Made by a program: the position numbers and the translations under genes. From Litorivita sp040371945 (GTDB lineage: Bacteria > Pseudomonadota > Alphaproteobacteria > Rhodobacterales > Rhodobacteraceae): 64,000 nucleotides of DNA. The DNA is taken from positions 1-64,000 of the forward strand of contig NZ_BAABWS010000003.1 in NCBI RefSeq assembly GCF_040371945.1, written 5' to 3'. Positions 52,384-60,200 of this stretch are shown piece by piece. Every line of letters begins with the position of its first letter. Positions within the stretch are counted from its first letter, which is position 1. The notes under the pieces are model-generated. The model did no database searches, had not been told where the DNA came from, and saw only the letters and a program-made list of their open reading frames with translations.

Positions 52384-52705
52384 GGGCGTGGGTCCGGCGT
52401 TGTTGGCAACTGCCGAGGGATAGTCATTCGCGCGCTCTATTGCAAGCATGCGGCGGCGCTGGCCTGCGGGGGCGGGGACGGGCGCGAAGAGGGTGCGGCC
52501 GCGCGCGCCGCCCGCATCCCGCCGCCCGCGCCGTCGAAGCTGCGCGATCCAGCTATCGGTATGCTTGGCCCGCGCGGCCAAGCCTGCAGGCAATGCTGGT
52601 AATTTCTTTTTATATCGTCTTATCTTTGGCGCGAGGGCAGCGGATCTGCGTCGCGCTTTGAGGGTTGGGTATGGCGCTCCGGCAGGGCGGCAAGGGGGGA
52701 AAGCA
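52384..52705. other. Divergent intergenic stretch, phosphatase / DenD-like gene
   Basis: These 322 bases hold no recognised gene. A perfect 8-bp stem GCTTGGCC (52563-52570) / GGCCAAGC (52576-52583) with loop CGCGC is visible. It is followed by an AT-rich segment (52598-52630) that could supply the promoter for the plus-strand gene at 52706. Confidence 0.45.
52563..52583. other. Stem-loop in the divergent region
   Basis: GCTTGGCC and GGCCAAGC pair perfectly over 8 bp around CGCGC. No T-run follows on either strand. It could be an operator or an RNA structure. Confidence 0.4.
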
Positions 52706-53659
52706 ATGAAAGTCTTGATCACAGGGGCGGCAGGTTTCTTGGGTCGCCGTCTGACGCGAGAGCTGATCGCGCGCGGATCGCTCACCGATAGCGCGGGAAA
52801 ATTGCGCCAGATCACCCAGATCATATTGGCCGATCTGGCCGACATCGCGCCCCCGCCGAGCGGCGATCTCCCGATCGAGGTGATGCAAGGCGATCTGGCC
52901 GATCCGGCCTATCTCGCCCGCCTTGGCGGTTTTGACAGCCTGCTCCACCTTGCCTCGCAACTGACGTTGCAATCGGAGCAAGACCCCGACCACGGTTTCG
53001 CGGTCAACAGCGGCGCAATGCACCGGTTGATCATGACCGCGCAGGGGCGGCCCAAGCTGGTCTTTGCCTCCTCCATCGCGATCTTTGGCGCGGGGCTGCC
53101 CGAGGTCGTGGACGACCATGTCGAGCCGGTGCCATTGACCAGCTATGGCACCCATAAGGCCCTCAATGAATTGATAATTTCCGACTACTCGCGCCATGGC
53201 CGGATTGACGGGCGTGCCCTGCGTTTGCCGATTGTGGTGACCCGTCCGGGGGCGGCGCAACCGGCCGTGTCGGACCGCGTGGCGGCCTTGTTGCGCGAGC
53301 CGCTGGAGGGGCGCGATATCGCCGCGCCTTTTGCCCCCGAAACGCTGTTGCCTCTGGCCTCGGCGGGGGCGGTGGTGCGGGCGCTCATCGCCCTGCACGA
53401 ACAGCCCGCCGAAGCCTTGCCGCCCAAACGCGCGCTCAACCTTCCGGCGCTCAGCGTGAGGGTGCAAGACCTCGGCCGCGCCCTCGCGCGCGCAGGGGCC
53501 AAAGGCGCGCTCAGCTATGCGCCCGAGCCGCAATTGCAAGCCATCGTGGACGGCTGGCCGCAGCGGTTCACCTCGCGCCATGCCGCCCGAATGGGCCTTG
53601 CGCCTGATGCGAGTATCGAGGCGATTATTGAAGATTATCAAATGAATAGAGCAGGTTGA
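52706..53659 (+). CDS. NAD-dependent epimerase/dehydratase family, D-erythronate dehydrogenase (DenD)-like
   Basis: A 317-residue extended SDR. The dinucleotide motif TGAAGFLGRRL is at residues ~6-16, and the catalytic SYGTHKALNE (Tyr and Lys of YxxxK) near residues 151-160. The overall layout, with the RLPIVVTRPG segment, recalls DenD, which oxidises D-erythronate to 2-keto-D-erythronate. The start at 52706 is preceded by GGGGGGAAAG. It is followed after three bases by a flavin monooxygenase, a partner not found in erythronate operons, so a different hydroxyacid or sugar substrate is possible. Confidence 0.78.
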   Translation: MKVLITGAAGFLGRRLTRELIARGSLTDSAGKLRQITQIILADLADIAPPPSGDLPIEVMQGDLADPAYLARLGGFDSLLHLASQLTLQSEQDPDHGFAVNSGAMHRLIMTAQGRPKLVFASSIAIFGAGLPEVVDDHVEPVPLTSYGTHKALNELIISDYSRHGRIDGRALRLPIVVTRPGAAQPAVSDRVAALLREPLEGRDIAAPFAPETLLPLASAGAVVRALIALHEQPAEALPPKRALNLPALSVRVQDLGRALARAGAKGALSYAPEPQLQAIVDGWPQRFTSRHAARMGLAPDASIEAIIEDYQMNRAG

Positions 53660-53662
53660 CAG

Positions 53663-54955
53663 ATGGCGGATATTTGCATCATCGGCGCCGGATCATCGGG
53701 CGTCACCGTGGCCAAATCCTTGGCCGCAGAGGGGCTGGCCTTCGACATTTTCGAGAAGGGGTCGGACATCGGCGGCATGTGGCGATACGAGAATGATAAC
53801 GGGCAAAGCTCCTGCTATGCCTCGCTGCATATTGACACCTCGCGGCCCAATCTGGGCTATAGCGATTTTCCGATCCCGCAGGACATGCCGGATTTTCTCA
53901 GCCACGCGCAATTCTTGCACTATCTGGAGCGCTATGCCGAGGCCTTTGGCATCCGCGAAAGGGTCACATTCAACACCGAAATCGAAAGCGTCACGCCCCA
54001 AGAGGACGGCGGTTTCAGCGTTAAAATAAAGGGCGGTGAGGCGCGCTCCTATGCCCATGTGATCGTCGCCAACGGCCATCTGTCGGATCCGCGTATGCCG
54101 CAGTTCGAGGGGCAGTTTGACGGGGCGCAAATCCACTCGCATCACTACCGCACAGCGGACCCCTATCAGGACGCGCGGGTGCTGGTGGTGGGGCTTGGCA
54201 ATTCGGCGGTCGATATCGCCGTGGATATCGCGCGGCGGGCCGAACATGTGACCCTCTCCACACGGCGCAGCGCATGGGTCATGCCGAAATATCTCTTTGG
54301 CATTCCGATTGATCAAGTATCCGGTTTTATTGGCAAAAAACTGCGTCTTCCGACGCCGGTGACCCGCCGTATCATGGCCCGTCTGATCCGGCTCGGGGTG
54401 GGGGACCAGCGCCGGTTCGGATTGCCGCGTCCGGCTCATCCGATGTGGCGCGAACATGCGACGTTGAGCCAAGAATTGCTGCCCTATATCGGCCATGGCT
54501 ATATCAGCATCAAACCCGATGTAGCGCGGCTGACGGGGGGCGGGGCGGTCTTTGCCGATGGCTCCGAAGAGGTGTTTGATGCGGTGATTTATGCCACCGG
54601 ATACAACATCCGCTTTCCCTTTCTGGGCCCCGCGCATTTCGATCCGGAGCGGCAGGCAGGATCGCTTTACCGGCGGATGATATCTCTTGATTATCAAGGG
54701 CTTATCTTTGCCGGTCTGGTGCAGCCTGTCGGCCCGACGATCCCCTTGGTGGAAAAGCAGGGCGCGTGGATTGCCGCCCATCTTGCGGGCAAGATGACCC
54801 TGCCGGATGCGCCGGCCCGCGCCGCCGAGGTGGCCGCCCATCGCGCGGCGCAAGAGAAGACCTATCTGGGTTCGGCGCGCTATGTTCTGGAGGTCGATTT
54901 CAAGACCTATGCGGCGCAAATGGCGGGCGATCTGGCGCGCGGCGTGGCGGGGTAG
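53663..54955 (+). CDS. Flavin-containing monooxygenase
   Basis: A 430-residue class B flavin monooxygenase. The FAD motif CIIGAGSSGVTVAKSLAAEG is at residues ~5-24, the FMO identifying region FEGQFDGAQIHSHHYR near 147-162, and the NADPH motif VVGLGNSAVDIAVDIA near 175-190. ATGYNIRFPF close to residue 310 is also typical. Members oxygenate N- or S-containing compounds or perform Baeyer-Villiger reactions. It forms a two-gene operon with the upstream dehydrogenase. Confidence 0.88.
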   Translation: MADICIIGAGSSGVTVAKSLAAEGLAFDIFEKGSDIGGMWRYENDNGQSSCYASLHIDTSRPNLGYSDFPIPQDMPDFLSHAQFLHYLERYAEAFGIRERVTFNTEIESVTPQEDGGFSVKIKGGEARSYAHVIVANGHLSDPRMPQFEGQFDGAQIHSHHYRTADPYQDARVLVVGLGNSAVDIAVDIARRAEHVTLSTRRSAWVMPKYLFGIPIDQVSGFIGKKLRLPTPVTRRIMARLIRLGVGDQRRFGLPRPAHPMWREHATLSQELLPYIGHGYISIKPDVARLTGGGAVFADGSEEVFDAVIYATGYNIRFPFLGPAHFDPERQAGSLYRRMISLDYQGLIFAGLVQPVGPTIPLVEKQGAWIAAHLAGKMTLPDAPARAAEVAAHRAAQEKTYLGSARYVLEVDFKTYAAQMAGDLARGVAG

Positions 54956-54984
54956 GCGGGCGGCAAAAACCCGCCAAATCGGGC

Positions 54985-55028
54985 GTCGGTATCACGTCGG
55001 TATTTTGTCGGTATTGCGTCGGTGCGAT
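54985..55028 (+). repeat. Four phased 11-bp direct repeats (GTCGGTAT-type) before gph
   Basis: GTCGGTAT begins at 54985, 54996 and 55007, and GTCGGTGC at 55018, giving an exact 11-base period. The units lie in the 159-base gap between the monooxygenase and the phosphoglycolate phosphatase gene, about 90 bases before its ATG. The spacing of about one helical turn places each unit on the same DNA face. Confidence 0.85.
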
Positions 55029-55114
55029 TTTTCGCGCCGTTGGGGCGGGTCTATTGGCCTTGCGCCGAGGCGGGGGCGGCCTAATCTGCGCGCATCAAAG
55101 AAGGACGCGCAGCC

Positions 55115-55771
55115 ATGGCACATATCGTTTTCGACCTCGACGGGACGCTGATCGACAGCGCGCCGGATATCCACGCCGCCGCCAATGCGGTTTTGGCCGA
55201 GGCCGGCGCTGCGCCGCTCAGCCTTGCCGACACACGCCGCTTTATCGGCAATGGCGCGCCGGTTTTCGTCGCCCGTATGCGCGCCGCGCGCGGCCTGCCC
55301 GAAGAGGCGCAAGCGCGGCTCTACGCGGCCTTTGCCGCGCGCTATGCTGAGGCGGTGGAATTGACCAAACCATACGCTAGCGTATTGGTCGCGCTTGACG
55401 CCCTCGCGGCGCAGGGGCACCGGATGGGCATTTGCACCAACAAACCAATCGTCCCTACCCGCGCGGTGATGAATCATCTAGGGCTGACGCAGCATTTCGC
55501 GGCGATCATCGGCGGCGACAGCTTGCCGGTGCATAAACCCGACCCCGCGCCGCTGCAGGCCTGTTTCCAAGCGCTGGCAGGAGGTGCGGACGCGCCGCAA
55601 CTCTATGTCGGAGACAGCGAGGTCGACGCCGAGTGCGCGCAGCGCGCGGGGCTGCGGTTTTTGCTTTATACCCAAGGCTATCGCAAGAGCGAGGTGGCGC
55701 AGATCGCCCATCACGCCGCATTTGACGATTTCGCCGCGCTGCCCGACCTTGTGACGCAAATCTTAGGGTAA
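55115..55771 (+). CDS. gph: Phosphoglycolate phosphatase (HAD family)
   Basis: A 218-residue HAD hydrolase. Motif I FDLDGTLIDSAPDI (nucleophile Asp6) is at residues ~5-18, motif II TNKP near 108-111, the Lys motif HKPDPAPL near 139-146, and motif IV VGDSEVDAE at ~167-175. SAPDIHAAAN after motif I is typical of Gph. It removes the phosphate of 2-phosphoglycolate, a DNA-repair and photorespiratory by-product. AAGAAGGA precedes the ATG. One of three ATACGCNNGCGTAT palindromes lies inside it at 55372-55385. Confidence 0.88.
   Translation: MAHIVFDLDGTLIDSAPDIHAAANAVLAEAGAAPLSLADTRRFIGNGAPVFVARMRAARGLPEEAQARLYAAFAARYAEAVELTKPYASVLVALDALAAQGHRMGICTNKPIVPTRAVMNHLGLTQHFAAIIGGDSLPVHKPDPAPLQACFQALAGGADAPQLYVGDSEVDAECAQRAGLRFLLYTQGYRKSEVAQIAHHAAFDDFAALPDLVTQILG
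55372..55385. repeat. 14-bp palindrome, copy 1 (inside gph)
   Basis: ATACGCTAGCGTAT is a perfect palindrome. It is one of three copies of ATACGCNNGCGTAT in this window segment; this copy is within the coding region of gph. Confidence 0.75.
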
Positions 55772-55840
55772 GCCTTAGGGTGAGCCGTGTGGGTCAGCGC
55801 GGCGCAAAGCGTGGCGGGCATCTTGTCGGGTGGTGAATGC

Positions 55841-55854
55841 ATACGCTGGCGTAT
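55841..55854. repeat. 14-bp palindrome, copy 2
   Basis: ATACGCTGGCGTAT, with flanking C and G extending the arms to 7 bp (55840-55855). It lies between the convergent gph and histidine kinase genes. Confidence 0.75.
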
Positions 55855-55876
55855 GGCGTCGGGCATCGCGCGTTAG

Positions 55877-55890
55877 ATACGCATGCGTAT
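55877..55890. repeat. 14-bp palindrome, copy 3
   Basis: ATACGCATGCGTAT is a perfect palindrome, 36 bases after copy 2. Both intergenic copies lie within 90 bases of the 3' end of the histidine kinase gene. Confidence 0.75.
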
Positions 55891-55928
55891 GTTTCGCAGC
55901 GGCGCGGATCACTCCCGCGCCCGATCCG

Positions 55929-58820
55929 CTACTGCGGCGAAAAAACCCTGCGCAGCGCAGCGCCGAGCGCATCGCGCGTCACAGGCTTGCTCAGCCGGAT
56001 GTCCTCGGCGCGCAACCCGTTGCCGTGCACCTGCGCCTCATTGGCATAGCCGGACATGAAAATCACCGGCATATCGGGGCGCAGATCGCGGACCGCGCGC
56101 GCCAGATGGGTGCCCATCAAGGCCCCTGGCATGACGATATCGGTGAGCAGTAAATCCACGCTTGGCGTTTCCAAGAATATCTCCAGCGCCTCGTCGCCGC
56201 TCGCGGCGCAAACAACCGTGCAGCCCAAGCGTTCGAGCGTCAGTTTGATGATCTTCGCCACTTCCGGTTCATCCTCGGCGAGCAAGATATGCAACCCGTC
56301 GAATTGCGCCTTGGGAGCAGGGGGGCGTTTGACCTCCTGCGCGGCGGCGTCCTGCGCGATGGCCTTGAAATAGATTTTGAAGGTCGTCCCGATCCCCGCT
56401 TCGGAATAGACATGCACCGAGCCGCCCGATTGTTTGATAAACCCTTGGATCATCGACAGGCCGAGCCCCGACCCCGCGCCCGCCACTTTGGTGGTGAAGA
56501 AGGGTTCGAAGACGCGGTGGATGATCTCTTTTGGGATGCCATGGCCGGTGTCGCTGACGCAAAGCACCACATAGGTGCCCTTGGTCAAGATCTCGCGGCT
56601 GTCTTCGAGCATATCCTCGCTGACCACCACATTGGCGGTCTCGATGGTCAGCTTGCCGCCGCCCTGCATGGCGTCGCGCGCGTTGAGCACGAGATTCAAA
56701 AGCAGGCTTTCCGCACCGGCGTTATCGACCTCGATCTGCCACAGATCGGGCGCCAAGGCGGTGTTGACTTCGATATTCTCCGGCAAGGTGCGCCCCAGCC
56801 AGCTTTGGGTTTCGGTGATCGCCTTGTTGAGATCGAATGTCGTCGGTTCGAGCCGCGCGCGGCGGGCAAAGCTGAGCATGCTTTTGGTCAATTCGGCGCC
56901 GCGCATGGTCGCGCCGATGGCGGCGTCGATAAACCCCATTTGAGGGGCGGGCAAATCGCCGTCCTTGAGAAGCTCCAGATTGCCCAATATCACCGCGAGC
57001 AGATTGTTGAAATCATGGGCCACGCCGCCGGTCAGCTGCCCGACCGCTTCGAGCCGCTGCGAGCGCACAAGCGCCTCTTGGGCGGCATGTTTGTCGGAGA
57101 CGTCGATCAAGATGCCCTCAAGCTCGATCTCGCCCTGCTCGTTCGGCACCGGCCTGCCGCGTTCCAAAAGCCAGACCGGATCGGCGCCTTCGGAGCGTTT
57201 GACCGGATATTCGAATTCATATCCGGTGCCATCCTCGATCGCCTTGGCGACGGCGGCATTCATCCGCTCGATATCGGCGGGGGCGAGCACCTCGTGATAG
57301 TCGAAGCCGCTGGCGAATGGGTCGCGGGCGGCCTCAGGCCCCAAGAACAGCCCGTCAAACCCCGCGCTTTTGTAGATCGGCGTCCAGTTGTCGTCGTTCT
57401 TCACGCGGTAGATCGCGCCGGGGATATTGTCCATCAGGTTGGACAATTGCTCTTTGCTGCGCGCCAGATCGGCTTTGCGGGCCTCTTGTTCGGTGATGTC
57501 GAGCAAGACGCCCGAGGTCGCGATAAACCGCCCCTCGATATCGAACACCGGCTCGCAACGCTCGTGCAGAACGCGGGTCGAGCCGTCGTCCAAGATCACC
57601 CGATTGACGATCTCATATCCGGTTTCATTGCGCGAGGCGGTTTCGATCACCCGTCTGTAGCCTTCGCGATCCTCGGGATGGATATATCCGAGGTCCTTTT
57701 CGAACACCGGCCGCCATCCGGTGGCGGCTGTGCCTTCCTTGACCTTGCGCGCATGGGTGCGCGCCATCAACTCTTCGGGGGTGGTGCGATAGATCGCGGC
57801 CAGTTCGGGCGAGCAATAGGTGATCCGCCCCTCGATCTCGTCCCAGATCCATGTGCCCAGATGCGCAAGCCGCGCCGCGTTGCGGTATTTTTTCTCGCTC
57901 GACCTCAGGTCAATCTCGCTTTGAACGCGGGCAGTGACATCGCGCGAAAGCCCCCAATAGCCTTCGAACACCCCGTCATCGTCATAGACCGGCCGCGCCG
58001 AAAGCTCGCCATAGAGCACATTGCCCTGTGGGTCTTGGGTGGCGACGATAAGTTCAATAAGGTCGCGGCGATTTTCGAAAATCTCTTTGACCGCGCTCCA
58101 CTCCACCGCCGTCGGGGTCAGATTGGGCACGTCCCAAATTTTTTTGCCAATCACCGCACGGGTCTCGCGGGCCTGCGGCGTTTTGACCCCCGTGAAGGTC
58201 ACGATATCGAAATGCGCATCGAGCTCCCAATACCAATCGGCGGCAAGCTCGGTATAAAACTGGTAGCGCCGCCGCTGGCGGTGGGCTTGGGATTCTGCAT
58301 CAACGCGCACGCGGTTCTCGAAGGTCAGCGACACAAGGCTCGCGATCGAGATTGCAAATTCTCTTTCCGCTTCGCTCCACTTGCGCTTGGGGCCGACATG
58401 CTCGACGCATAGAATGCCGGTGAATGCCCCGAAATTATGGATCGGACAATCCAAGAGCGAGGTGATGCCATTGGCGGGCAGATAGTCTTGGGCAAGCTCG
58501 GCGCAGCACGGATCGCTCATGGCATCGTCAACCACCAGCACATAATCGTTTTGAATGGCTTCGATATAGCTGCGCGCCTGCTCCAGCCCAAGCTCCGCAC
58601 CTGGTTCGATCCGCCCGTCACCGGCGCTCCACATCGCAAGGGCGGTCAGGGTGCTTTTCTCCCCGTCCCATTCCCAAATGCCGACCCGTTCGGCCTCCAC
58701 CGCTGCCGAGAGCGTCTGGCAAAAATATTCCAAAGCACCGTCGAACGTTAAATTCGAAAAGTGGCGTTTGTTAATCAATTCGCGAAGAATGGATTGGAAT
58801 TTTTCTGCTTTGGACGTCAA
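55929..58820 (-). CDS. Hybrid sensor histidine kinase (GAF - PAS repeats - HisKA - HATPase - REC)
   Basis: A 963-residue soluble hybrid kinase. An N-terminal GAF-like domain covers ~20-175. Three PAS units follow at about 190-300, 310-445 and 455-580. The dimerisation/phosphoacceptor helix has AHDFNNLL with His602, and the ATPase domain shows the N-box with Asn713, the G1 box DTGHGIP (757-763) and GSGLGLSM. A C-terminal receiver has LLTDIVMP (Asp894) and Lys945. There is no transmembrane segment, so it senses a cytoplasmic cue, with GAF or PAS domains binding a ligand or cofactor. The stand-alone receiver gene is 180 bases upstream on the same strand and is a likely partner. No DNA-binding output lies nearby. 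Confidence 0.92.
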   Translation of the reverse strand: MTSKAEKFQSILRELINKRHFSNLTFDGALEYFCQTLSAAVEAERVGIWEWDGEKSTLTALAMWSAGDGRIEPGAELGLEQARSYIEAIQNDYVLVVDDAMSDPCCAELAQDYLPANGITSLLDCPIHNFGAFTGILCVEHVGPKRKWSEAEREFAISIASLVSLTFENRVRVDAESQAHRQRRRYQFYTELAADWYWELDAHFDIVTFTGVKTPQARETRAVIGKKIWDVPNLTPTAVEWSAVKEIFENRRDLIELIVATQDPQGNVLYGELSARPVYDDDGVFEGYWGLSRDVTARVQSEIDLRSSEKKYRNAARLAHLGTWIWDEIEGRITYCSPELAAIYRTTPEELMARTHARKVKEGTAATGWRPVFEKDLGYIHPEDREGYRRVIETASRNETGYEIVNRVILDDGSTRVLHERCEPVFDIEGRFIATSGVLLDITEQEARKADLARSKEQLSNLMDNIPGAIYRVKNDDNWTPIYKSAGFDGLFLGPEAARDPFASGFDYHEVLAPADIERMNAAVAKAIEDGTGYEFEYPVKRSEGADPVWLLERGRPVPNEQGEIELEGILIDVSDKHAAQEALVRSQRLEAVGQLTGGVAHDFNNLLAVILGNLELLKDGDLPAPQMGFIDAAIGATMRGAELTKSMLSFARRARLEPTTFDLNKAITETQSWLGRTLPENIEVNTALAPDLWQIEVDNAGAESLLLNLVLNARDAMQGGGKLTIETANVVVSEDMLEDSREILTKGTYVVLCVSDTGHGIPKEIIHRVFEPFFTTKVAGAGSGLGLSMIQGFIKQSGGSVHVYSEAGIGTTFKIYFKAIAQDAAAQEVKRPPAPKAQFDGLHILLAEDEPEVAKIIKLTLERLGCTVVCAASGDEALEIFLETPSVDLLLTDIVMPGALMGTHLARAVRDLRPDMPVIFMSGYANEAQVHGNGLRAEDIRLSKPVTRDALGAALRRVFSPQ

Positions 58821-58999
58821 TGGGCCCCCGTGGTGCCAAAATGTCTTGTCACGTCAGGCTAGCCGTTGATGGCTCTCATGTCTTCTAAAATGCGTATATA
58901 TGCGCGCTGCGTCCGGCGCCCTTTGCCCAGATTGCATTGGGCCGAACCCACCGTGACGGCGCCCCGATACAGGCGCGGCCCGAGGGTTTCGCGCCTGTG

Positions 59000-59392
59000 T
59001 TAATTCGAAAGCTGCAGGGCGTTTGCTTCTTCGCGCAAAATCTTGCGGAACGTGTCGAGGGGGACCGGCTTGTAAATGCTGCGCCCGACGGTGATGCTGC
59101 GCGCTTCGGCGATGAGCTTGGCCGCAATAAGGGCGGTTTCCATCGCGCCGGTCATAAAGCGCACCCGCAGCGGGAGGTCGATATCCGCAAGGCCCTCGAT
59201 GGCTTCGATCCCGTCGACGTCGGGCATATTCATATCGACAAGCAATAATGCAGGCCCGTCCGCGACCTGTAGCTGCTCGATCAACACGCGCCCGTTCGCG
59301 CAAAGTTCAACGCACCATCCTTCCGCCTCGGCAACCGACGCAAGATATTTTGCGAACTCGAGGTTGTCGTCGGCGATATAAAGCTTTTGCAT
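59000..59392 (-). CDS. Single-domain response regulator (receiver only)
   Basis: A 130-residue receiver domain with no output domain. The acidic pair is in LYIADDN (residues ~4-10), the phosphoacceptor Asp53 in LLVDMNMPD, the Thr81 switch in FMTGA, and the Lys108 in IYKPV. Such proteins relay phosphate or regulate a kinase by protein contact. The ATG at 59392 has no strong ribosome binding site. The gene is upstream of the hybrid kinase in the same direction. Two direct repeats GTCCATAATA lie 41-77 bases upstream. Confidence 0.88.
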   Translation of the reverse strand: MQKLYIADDNLEFAKYLASVAEAEGWCVELCANGRVLIEQLQVADGPALLLVDMNMPDVDGIEAIEGLADIDLPLRVRFMTGAMETALIAAKLIAEARSITVGRSIYKPVPLDTFRKILREEANALQLSN

Positions 59393-59432
59393 AAACTCAA
59401 CGGCTAGGCCGCCGCCCCAAATTAACAAGTTG

Positions 59433-59469
59433 GTCCATAATAAGCAGCTTGAGTGAAATGTCCATAATA
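59433..59469 (-). repeat. Direct repeats GTCCATAATA upstream of the receiver gene
   Basis: GTCCATAATA occurs at 59433-59442 and again at 59460-59469, 27 bases apart. On the minus strand each reads TATTATGGAC, and TATTAT resembles a -10 box. They may be paired regulator sites or alternative promoters for the receiver-kinase unit. Confidence 0.45.
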
Positions 59470-59506
59470 CAACCTCTCCGAGAGGAGCCCAAAGGGCGGA
59501 AAATAC

Positions 59507-59531
59507 GCCGCCTCACGAAGACGTGAGCGGC
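59507..59531. other. Stem-loop in the intergenic region
   Basis: GCCGC-C-TCACG (59507-59517) pairs with CGTGAGCGGC (59522-59531) over 10 bp with a single bulged C and an AAGA loop. It lies about 115 bases upstream of the receiver gene and 320 bases from tRNA-Phe. It could be a small RNA element; no T-run follows. Confidence 0.35.
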
Positions 59532-59850
59532 TAAAGGGACCGGCGTCGCAGATAAATTTCATGCGCATAGACGCGATCCAAGCCGCATAGAGTTCCGCGC
59601 AAAATGCCTGACCGCTTGGCAAACGGGCCTCGCAGGGCCAGCCCGAGCCGTCGGAAGCAGCCGCATGATCGCGCTGACACTGGCAAGCGGGGCCTTGCCC
59701 AAACACCTCGAGAGCCGCGCGATGGCGGGCCAAAGCACTCGGAGCAGGCAAGAGGCACCGCCGCCCGCCGACCATCAAAAACGGGGCGCAATACGCCATG
59801 ACCCAAACGCCAGAGCATCCGGAGCGATTAGCAATTCATATGTGCAAAAA

Positions 59851-59925
59851 TGGTGCCCAGGGGCGGAATCGAACCACCGACACGAGGATTTTCAATCCAC
59901 TGCTCTACCCCTGAGCTACCCGGGC
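59851..59925 (-). tRNA. tRNA-Phe (GAA)
   Basis: A 75-base cloverleaf with encoded CCA. The acceptor stem is GCCCGGG/CCTGGGC with one G-U, the D arm GCTC..GAGC, the anticodon loop TTGAAAA with anticodon GAA (59891-59893 on the plus strand), and the T arm GGTGG-TTCGATT-CCGCC. The anticodon stem GTGGA/TCCTC has an unpaired T28-T42. Identity is by the GAA anticodon and similarity to bacterial tRNA-Phe. Confidence 0.96.
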
Positions 59926-60005
59926 ACCGGAGAACGCGATTGCGTTCGGGTGCGAGCGTTCTAGGGGAGGGTTGATGCGCTGTCCAGAGGCTTTTGACAA
60001 AAAAA

Positions 60006-60200
60006 TCAGTGCGGTTTGCGCGTGGCCTTTTCGATCTCGGCCTCCAGCGCCTCGGCGGCCGCTTCGATGTCTTCGGGGTCGCGCGAGGGGACCGCATAGC
60101 TGCCGTTGAACCAGCGCGACAGGTCGATATCGGCGCAGCGCCGCGAGCAAAACGGGCGAAAGGCCGGATCGGTTTTTTCGTCGCAGATCGGGCAGCTCAT
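60006..60200 (-). CDS. yacG: DNA gyrase inhibitor YacG (zinc-binding)
   Basis: A 64-residue zinc protein with CPIC (residues 3-6) and CSRRC (18-22), the four-Cys site of YacG, followed by the typical DLSRWFNGSYAVP segment. YacG binds GyrB and blocks DNA binding. It overlaps the stop of the upstream RNase E/G gene by ATGA. The order infA-maf-rne-yacG is a conserved block in Rhodobacteraceae. Confidence 0.93.
   Translation of the reverse strand: MSCPICDEKTDPAFRPFCSRRCADIDLSRWFNGSYAVPSRDPEDIEAAAEALEAEIEKATRKPH

Larger units (their letters stand above)
59393..59850. other. Gene-poor stretch with promoter-like repeats and a hairpin
   Basis: No gene is recognised in this 458-base gap; a minus-strand open frame of about 125 codons has no ribosome binding site and a Cys/Arg/Pro-rich shadow-like composition. 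It holds the direct repeats at 59433-59469 and a hairpin at 59507-59531. The rest is ordinary GC-rich sequence. Confidence 0.4.

Noticed and set aside
54985..55028. CRISPR array
   Set aside because: The units are only 11 bp with no spacers. It is a phased tandem repeat, not a CRISPR.
56289..58412. A 707-codon open frame on the plus strand opposite the histidine kinase
   Set aside because: It is an antisense shadow produced by the high GC content. The minus-strand product has complete kinase domains and motifs, while this frame shows no domain and an Arg/Gly/His-rich composition.
59422..59799. A 125-codon minus-strand open frame before tRNA-Phe
   Set aside because: No family, no ribosome binding site; it also runs through the repeat and hairpin that look regulatory.
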